Source of the DNA: Eikenella sp963548155
Lineage (GTDB): Bacteria > Pseudomonadota > Gammaproteobacteria > Burkholderiales > Neisseriaceae
Direction: 5' to 3'
DNA length: 17,142 nt
Assembly (NCBI GenBank): GCA_963548155.1
Contig: CAUUTP010000039.1
Coordinates: 1 to 17,142, forward strand
The notes under the pieces were generated by a model. The model searched no databases. It was given only the letters and a program-made list of their open reading frames with translations, and was not told the DNA's origin. Shown here one piece after another: positions 13,056 to 17,142 of the stretch (within the stretch, counting starts at the first letter, position 1; each line of letters opens with the position of its first letter). Position numbers and translations under genes: made by a program.

Positions 13056-13838
13056 TCAAGGATATTCAATTAGCGCATAGGCCGAATGGTTGTGGATGCT
13101 TTCGAAGTTTTCGCTTTCCACGCTGAAGCGGTCGATGCGCGGGTCATTTTTCAGTGCCACGGCGATGTCGCGCACCATGTCTTCCACGAATTTTGGGTTT
13201 TCGTAGGCGTGTTCGGTAACGTATTTTTCGTCGGGGCGTTTGAGCAGGCCGTAGAGCTGGCAGGAAGCTTTGTTTTCCACCAAATCGATGATTTCTTCAA
13301 TGGAAACTTCCTGTTTGTGGCAGGTGAGGGTAACGGTAACGTGCGAGCGCTGGTTGTGCGCGCCGTATTGCGAAATTTCCTTGGAGCAGGGGCAGAGGCT
13401 GGTAACCGGAGCCAATACTTTGATTTGGTGGCTGTATTCTCCGCTGGCCGACACTTCGCCCTGCCAGGTGACGGCGTAGTCGAGAAATGAGGTGATGCCG
13501 CTCACGGGAGCGGCCTTTTTGCGGAAGAAGGGGAAGCTGATATTGATGCGGCCGGCTTGGGCATCGAGCCGCTCGAGCATATCGAGCGTAAGCTGGTGCA
13601 GGCTGGTGAAATCGAGCACCAGGTGCTGCCGCTCTTCCATCAGCGCCACAAAGCGCGACATATGCGTGCCTTTTTGCGAGGCGGGCAGGGCAACGGTCAT
13701 GCCGATGCGGGCGATGGTGTGTTGCACGCCTTCTGCGCTCTGGATTTGCAGCGGGAAGTGCAGGTCTTTGATGCCCACTTGGTTGATGGGCATATTGCGT
13801 TGGTCGGGGCTGCTTTGCACGTCGGCAATGGCATTCAT
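13056..13838 (-). CDS. folE2: GTP cyclohydrolase FolE2 (type IB)
   Basis: A 260-residue cytoplasmic enzyme converting GTP to 7,8-dihydroneopterin triphosphate, the first step of folate synthesis. It shows NQVGIKDLHFPL near the start, KGTHMSRFV (56-64), the metal/catalytic cysteine loop SLCPCSKEIS (147-156, Cys149), HNQRSH (161-166), and the C-terminal SENFESIHNHSAYA (242-255). This is the type IB enzyme, which does not depend on zinc and is also known from Neisseria gonorrhoeae. AAGGAAA on the minus strand supports the start at 13838, and a promoter lies upstream (13886-13914). I see no clear Zur-like palindrome, and no folate genes are adjacent. Confidence 0.96.
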   Translation of the reverse strand: MNAIADVQSSPDQRNMPINQVGIKDLHFPLQIQSAEGVQHTIARIGMTVALPASQKGTHMSRFVALMEERQHLVLDFTSLHQLTLDMLERLDAQAGRINISFPFFRKKAAPVSGITSFLDYAVTWQGEVSASGEYSHQIKVLAPVTSLCPCSKEISQYGAHNQRSHVTVTLTCHKQEVSIEEIIDLVENKASCQLYGLLKRPDEKYVTEHAYENPKFVEDMVRDIAVALKNDPRIDRFSVESENFESIHNHSAYALIEYP

Positions 13839-13885
13839 CCGTGGTTTCCTTATCTGGTGTGTGTGGCGGTGGATTAAGGGGGCGA

Positions 13886-13914
13886 AGTATAGCCCTGCCG
13901 CCGCCGCGGGGCAA
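13886..13914 (-). promoter_or_regulatory. Probable sigma-70 promoter of folE2
   Basis: On the minus strand TTGCCC (13909-13914) and TATACT (13886-13891) are separated by 17 bases. The start should be near 13879, about 40 bases before the ATG at 13838. Confidence 0.6.
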
Positions 13915-14082
13915 TTGTTGGCGCGAGTTTATAGTGTAGATTTATGGCTGCGATTTTGCCGCCCGCCCCGGCGGCGGGTGTTGCTTGCGCTTTTGGTTTA
14001 TCATATTGCTTTCTCTGCATACTGCCGAGAACATCCTCTTTGCAGCCAGAAACCCCAAACACCCACACATAAGGAGGTGCCC

Positions 14083-14301
14083 ATGTCCCGACCGCAACTA
14101 ATTAAGCTACACCGTTCCCGCCAACACCGCATACTGGCCGGCGTGATGGGCGGCATTGCCGAATACCTCGGCTGGTCGCTCACGATGACGCGCATCCTGT
14201 TCGTCATCATTTCCTGCGCCAGCGTGGCCGTGCCGGGTATTTTAATTTACATTATCTTGTGGTTTATCATGCCGAATGCCACGCTCGATTCCTACCGCTA
14301 G
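14083..14301 (+). CDS. PspC-domain small membrane protein
   Basis: 72 residues: a positively charged start (MSRPQLIKLHRSRQHR), the PspC signature ILAGVMGGIAEYLGWSLTMTRILFV, then a hydrophobic helix (VAVPGILIYIILWFIMP) and a short polar tail. PspC proteins sit in the inner membrane and, with PspB, relay envelope stress to PspA in enterobacteria; many bacteria carry only this minimal form. The start has an almost perfect Shine-Dalgarno (TAAGGAGGTG) eight bases upstream; the longer open frame upstream overlaps folE2 and is not used. No pspA or pspB is in the window. It heads a run of plus-strand genes. Confidence 0.88.
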   Translation: MSRPQLIKLHRSRQHRILAGVMGGIAEYLGWSLTMTRILFVIISCASVAVPGILIYIILWFIMPNATLDSYR

Positions 14302-14306
14302 TCCGT

Positions 14307-14318
14307 TTCAGGTAGCCT
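14307..14318 (-). repeat. eikDUS
   Basis: Exact TTCAGGTAGCCT five bases after the PspC gene stop, in the 54-base gap before the lipoprotein gene. It is a single copy, so it is not a hairpin terminator. Confidence 0.85.
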
Positions 14319-14355
14319 GCACAATCATTTTGCCCTTTCACGCACGGAAATCCCG

Positions 14356-14619
14356 ATGAAACACACCGCTCTGATTATAACCGCTAGCCTGCTGCTCGCC
14401 GCCTGCCAAAGCACCGGCACGGTGGCGAAACACCAAAACGCGGCATTCCATCCCTTAACGCACGGCGAAAACAGCCACGAAGAATTCGCGCGGCACTGCG
14501 CCGCCGAACACGGCACATTGGGCGTGGTGCAGGCCGCCGACAACCGAAATGCCTACACGCTGGTTTGCCGCAGTGCCGACGGAACGCTGGACTACGGCTA
14601 CGGCATCGGACGCAGATAA
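14356..14619 (+). CDS. Small putative lipoprotein, unknown function
   Basis: 87 residues with a lipoprotein signal peptide: MKHTALIITASLLLAAC, lipobox LAAC with the lipidated Cys at residue 17. The mature part of about 71 residues is polar, has two further cysteines (EFARHCAAEHG and YTLVCRSADG) that could form a disulfide, and ends in Gly/Tyr-rich LDYGYGIGRR. ACGGAAAT gives a modest ribosome site. The lipobox is followed by Gln-Ser rather than Asp, so outer-membrane sorting is more likely. An exact DUS begins on the base after the stop. I do not recognise the family. Confidence 0.8.
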   Translation: MKHTALIITASLLLAACQSTGTVAKHQNAAFHPLTHGENSHEEFARHCAAEHGTLGVVQAADNRNAYTLVCRSADGTLDYGYGIGRR

Positions 14620-14631
14620 TTCAGGTAGCCT
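14620..14631 (-). repeat. eikDUS abutting a stop codon
   Basis: Exact TTCAGGTAGCCT starting directly after the TAA of the lipoprotein gene, 38 bases before gshB. Confidence 0.85.
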
Positions 14632-14669
14632 GAACCTCCGCCAGCCGACAACTCACACAAGGACACCCC

Positions 14670-15623
14670 ATGAACATCCTCTTCATCGCCGACCCGTTGG
14701 CCACCTTCAAAACCTACAAAGACACCACATACGCCATGATGCGCGAAGCCGCCAAGCGCGGGCACAAACTGCACCACACCCTCGCCGGCGAACTCTCCGT
14801 GCAAAAAGGCCAAGTGGTGGCCCAAGCCGCGCCTTTCCAATTTATCGGCGCGAAAGACGACCACGACCACGAATGGTTCAAGCCGCAGGATAAAGTGCAG
14901 GCTGCCCTGACCGAGTTCGATGCCGTGATTATGCGCACCGACCCACCGTTCGATATGCAATATCTCTACAGCACCCAACTGCTCACCCTCGCCGAACAGC
15001 AGGGCGCCAAAGTGTTCAACAGCGGGCAGGCCATGCGCGATTTCAACGAAAAACTCGCCATTTTGAATTTTTCCCGATTCACCGCGCCCACCCTTGTTTC
15101 CACCCGCGCCGCCGACGTGCGCGCCTTTCTAGCCGAACACGGCGACATCATCGTGAAACCGCTCGACGGCATGGGCGGCATGGGCATTTTCCGCCTCACC
15201 GGGCGCGATCCGAACATCGGCAGCATCCTCGAAACCCTGATGCGGCTGGATACGCGCACCATCATGGCACAGCGCTACATCCCCGAAATCGTGCATGGCG
15301 ACAAACGCATCCTCGTGATTGACGGCGAAGTCGTGCCCTTTGCCCTTGCCCGCATTCCGCAGCAGGGCGAAACGCGCGGCAATCTGGCCGCAGGCGGGCG
15401 CGGCGTAGCGCAGGAATTGAGCGCGCACGACCGCGAAATCGCCGAAACCCTTGCCCCCGAGCTGAAACGGCGCGGCATTTTGCTGGCCGGTTTGGACGTG
15501 ATTGGCAGCCATCTCACCGAAGTGAACGTAACCAGCCCCACCGGTTTCCAAGAAATCACCAAGCAAAAAGGCTTCGACGTAGCCGCCCGATTCATCGACG
15601 CGGTGGAGCGGAACGCGGCGTAG
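14670..15623 (+). CDS. gshB: Glutathione synthetase
   Basis: A 317-residue cytoplasmic ATP-grasp enzyme joining gamma-glutamylcysteine and glycine to make glutathione. It matches E. coli GshB end to end: MNILFIADPL at the start, MRTDPPFDMQYLY (88-100), FNSGQAMRDFNEKL (116-129), the ATP-binding loop KPLDGMGGMGIF (163-174), RGNLAAGGRG (236-245) and the magnesium and substrate site GLDVIGSHLTEVNVTSPTG (274-292). CAAGGACACCCC precedes the ATG. It lies between the lipoprotein gene and dgkA, with DUS in both gaps. The partner gshA is not in the window. Confidence 0.97.
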   Translation: MNILFIADPLATFKTYKDTTYAMMREAAKRGHKLHHTLAGELSVQKGQVVAQAAPFQFIGAKDDHDHEWFKPQDKVQAALTEFDAVIMRTDPPFDMQYLYSTQLLTLAEQQGAKVFNSGQAMRDFNEKLAILNFSRFTAPTLVSTRAADVRAFLAEHGDIIVKPLDGMGGMGIFRLTGRDPNIGSILETLMRLDTRTIMAQRYIPEIVHGDKRILVIDGEVVPFALARIPQQGETRGNLAAGGRGVAQELSAHDREIAETLAPELKRRGILLAGLDVIGSHLTEVNVTSPTGFQEITKQKGFDVAARFIDAVERNAA

Positions 15624-15625
15624 TT

Positions 15626-15665
15626 TTCAGGTAGCCTTAGCTGGTTTGGCCAAAGGCTACCTGAA
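15626..15665. terminator. Inverted eikDUS pair between gshB and dgkA
   Basis: TTCAGGTAGCCT (15626-15637) and AGGCTACCTGAA (15654-15665) enclose 16 bases. No T-run follows, so it may only attenuate transcription into dgkA. Confidence 0.55.
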
Positions 15666-15711
15666 ACACCAAAATCCTATCCCCAACACACCCACACAAG
15701 GAATCCCCACT

Positions 15712-16074
15712 ATGAAACCCGGCAAACGCGGCCTCGCGCGCCTGATCGCCGCCGCCCAATATTCCCGCGACGGCCTCGCCGCCGCCTACCGTAACGAAGC
15801 CGCCTTCCGCCAGCTGGTGTGGCTGCATGCCGTGCTGCTGCCCTTGGCGTTCTGCTTCGATTTCGATACGCCTGTGCGCATGCTGCTGGTGGGTGCATCG
15901 TTGCTCTCGCTGATTGTGGAGCTGTTCAACACCGCCATCGAAGCCGTAGTGGACAGGATTTCTGAAGAGTTGCACCCGCTCTCCAAAATCGCCAAAGATG
16001 CCGGCTCCGCCGCGCAGCTGGTGGCGCTGCTGCTTGTTAGCGTTTTTTGGCTGATGGCCTTCAACACCCTGTAG
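15712..16074 (+). CDS. dgkA: Diacylglycerol kinase
   Basis: 120 residues, the usual size for this small trimeric inner-membrane kinase, which phosphorylates diacylglycerol to phosphatidic acid and recycles lipid released during envelope glycan synthesis. The signature VELFNTAIEAVVDRISEELHPLSKIAKDAGSAAQ spans about residues 64-97 and contains the catalytic and ATP-binding Glu and Asn residues. Three hydrophobic helices are visible. ATG 15712 follows ACAAGGAATCC; an in-frame upstream start at 15646 overlaps a DUS (it would read GYLKH) and is unlikely. Only 30 bases separate it from the PCuAC gene, suggesting co-transcription. Confidence 0.95.
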   Translation: MKPGKRGLARLIAAAQYSRDGLAAAYRNEAAFRQLVWLHAVLLPLAFCFDFDTPVRMLLVGASLLSLIVELFNTAIEAVVDRISEELHPLSKIAKDAGSAAQLVALLLVSVFWLMAFNTL

Positions 16075-16104
16075 CCCAATCCCATTTAATAGAAAGGAAA
16101 GCAT

Positions 16105-16575
16105 ATGAAACTGAAGCAAATCGTTATTCTCTCCAGCCTGCTCTTGGCCGCTGCAGCCCAGGCAGAAGTGCGCGCAAGCCGGGCTTGGGCGCGGTTTACC
16201 GTGCCCGGCATGAATTCCGGCGGCGTGTTTATGCAGCTGGAAAACGGTATCCCTGCCGACGCACTGATCGGCGGCAGCAGCCCCGTGGCCGAAAGCGTGG
16301 AAATCCACGAACACGTGATGGCCGGCGGCAATATGCGCATGCAGGCCATGCCGCAAGGCCTGCCGCTGCCCGCCAACGAGCACACCGAGCTCAAACCCGG
16401 CGGCTACCACGTGATGCTGATCGGCCTCAAACAGCCCCTTACCGCCGGCAGCCGCTTCCCGCTCACGCTGAAATTCCGCCACGCCCCCGAGCAAACTGTG
16501 CAAGTGGAAGTGAAAAGCCCGAGTGATGAAGCGGGCGGCGATCATCACCACCATCATCACCATCACACGCATTAG
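16105..16575 (+). CDS. Periplasmic PCuAC copper chaperone with a polyhistidine tail
   Basis: 156 residues. A signal peptide (cleavage likely after AQA, residue 20) is followed by a PCuAC domain that carries Cu(I) in the periplasm to respiratory copper enzymes. The ligand pattern is seen as His68 in EIHEH, Met79 and Met82 in MRMQAM, and His102/Met104 in PGGYHVM. The last residues are GGD followed by eight histidines, Thr and His, a natural metal-binding tail. Neisseria AccA, needed for the nitrite reductase AniA, also has a C-terminal metal-binding extension and may be the ortholog. AGAAAGGAAAG precedes the ATG. With CcoI, this is the second copper-handling protein of the window. Confidence 0.92.
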   Translation: MKLKQIVILSSLLLAAAAQAEVRASRAWARFTVPGMNSGGVFMQLENGIPADALIGGSSPVAESVEIHEHVMAGGNMRMQAMPQGLPLPANEHTELKPGGYHVMLIGLKQPLTAGSRFPLTLKFRHAPEQTVQVEVKSPSDEAGGDHHHHHHHHTH

Positions 16576-16582
16576 CCGATAA

Positions 16583-16626
16583 GGTTTCAGGTAGCCTCTT
16601 GGTTGGGATGGAGGCTACCTGAAACC
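16583..16626. terminator. 16-bp eikDUS stem-loop after the PCuAC gene
   Basis: GGTTTCAGGTAGCCTC (16583-16598) pairs perfectly with its reverse complement at 16611-16626 around a 12-base loop, eight bases after the stop. No T-run follows. Confidence 0.7.
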
Positions 16627-16646
16627 ACAACTATTTAATTCAAATC

Positions 16647-17072
16647 ATGAAAGACAACTTCCAGCTCCTCGACGACACCCGGCATATGTTGCAATGGCTT
16701 GCTGATGAGCCCTATACAGAAATCCGCAACAATGTCGAAAGCATTCTGCGCGAACAAATGGCCGACAGCCGCCTGCTCGATTTTGCCGTTACCTCCCCGC
16801 CCGATTGGCTCACCGTCGGCACCCGCTCCGAAAGCAATCCCGAAGCCGTAACCATAAACCGTACTGCCGTGGCCTTTGAGTTTTGCTTGCACGTGTCCGG
16901 CGGCGGCCGCACCCACGAGCTCCGAGGCGTGTATAGCTGGGCGGCCTGGCATCTGGATGGCAGCAGCGGCGAAGCAAACCAGCAAGTCTGGTTCGATATA
17001 GGCGGCACGCTGGCTGAGTTCGGCAAAGACGGCGCACTGCTCGAGCGGCTGAACCAAGGGGCAGCGGCATGA
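16647..17072 (+). CDS. Hypothetical protein, unknown family
   Basis: 141 residues beginning MKDNFQLLDDTRHMLQWLADEP and ending LERLNQGAAA. It is acidic, soluble and without a signal peptide or membrane helix; Trp-rich segments (VYSWAAWHLDG, QVWFDIGG) suggest a compact beta-rich domain. No motif that I recognise is present. The ribosome site is poor. The stop overlaps the next gene's ATG (ATGA at 17069-17072), a sign of translational coupling, so the two products may work together. Confidence 0.7.
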   Translation: MKDNFQLLDDTRHMLQWLADEPYTEIRNNVESILREQMADSRLLDFAVTSPPDWLTVGTRSESNPEAVTINRTAVAFEFCLHVSGGGRTHELRGVYSWAAWHLDGSSGEANQQVWFDIGGTLAEFGKDGALLERLNQGAAA

Positions 17073-17142
17073 GCCGGGTGGATAATCGGATTTGGGTGTT
17101 CCAGGGCAGCGGCAGCCGGAATGTGTCGGCCTGCTTTTCCGG
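17069..17142 (+). CDS. Start of a partial gene, possibly DUF7710-like
   Basis: An open frame starts at ATG 17069, overlapping the previous stop by four bases, and runs off the edge: MSRVDNRIWVFQGSGSRNVSACFS. The IWVFQG...ACFS pattern recalls small DUF7710 proteins (VWVFHG...VFSS), but with only 24 residues this is a tentative resemblance. Function unknown. Confidence 0.5.
   Translation, partial: MSRVDNRIWVFQGSGSRNVSACFS

Noticed and set aside
13492..14082. Long upstream extension of the PspC gene frame
   Set aside because: It lies antisense to folE2; the strong Shine-Dalgarno and family start are at 14083.

Overview
The window looks like chromosomal DNA of an Eikenella species (Neisseriaceae). 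The main evidence is the 12-mer AGGCTACCTGAA, the Eikenella dialect of the neisserial DNA uptake sequence (eikDUS). I count about 31 exact copies on the two strands plus several one-base variants, mostly between genes and often as inverted pairs that look like terminators. Two short elements closely resembling the Correia repeats of Neisseria, and the neisserial character of the proteins, fit this. The genes are GC-rich and mostly housekeeping; I see no phage, plasmid, CRISPR or classical defence locus, and no rRNA or tRNA.

Layout. 1-815: the tail of an unknown gene, then a small membrane-protein gene that seems to be broken by a one-base frameshift. 935-5128: a divergent pair, an SLC13/DASS anion transporter (minus) and a CcoI/FixI-type copper P-type ATPase (plus), separated by a control region with a good sigma-70 promoter and a palindrome over the predicted transporter start site. 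5129-5411: a DUS-rich spacer holding the first Correia-like element. 5412-7740: three minus-strand genes: an unknown protein, a YhbP/UPF0306 FMN-binding-type protein, and a DUF1853 protein interrupted by an in-frame 30-bp tandem repeat tied to a DUS. 7947-9563: an AI-2E/PerM-type transporter and rpsT (ribosomal protein S20). 9564-10063: a 500-base gene-free stretch with the rpsT terminator, the second Correia-like element and a 176-bp long inverted repeat. 10064-12947: acpS, a Sad/YneI-type aldehyde dehydrogenase and a stand-alone hpnC. 13056-13838: folE2 (minus). 14083-16575: a plus-strand run of a PspC-domain protein, a small lipoprotein, gshB, dgkA and a PCuAC copper chaperone with a natural polyhistidine tail. 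16647-17142: an unknown protein overlapping by four bases the start of a gene that runs off the window.

Functional links. CcoI (inner-membrane copper export) and the PCuAC protein (periplasmic copper carrier) both belong to copper supply for respiratory enzymes, although they lie about 11 kb apart. PspC, DgkA, HpnC, AcpS and the lipoprotein are all envelope or lipid related, but nothing in the sequence shows that they form one pathway.

The most unusual content is not a new multi-gene system. It is the way repeats shape this genome: DUS copies act as terminators, supply a stop codon, overlap a -10 box and encode peptide segments. A subset carries a conserved extension (core GCTGCGCT, with a further AGCTYCGCAGAAA block at some loci) that has been amplified as a 30-bp tandem repeat inside one protein gene.
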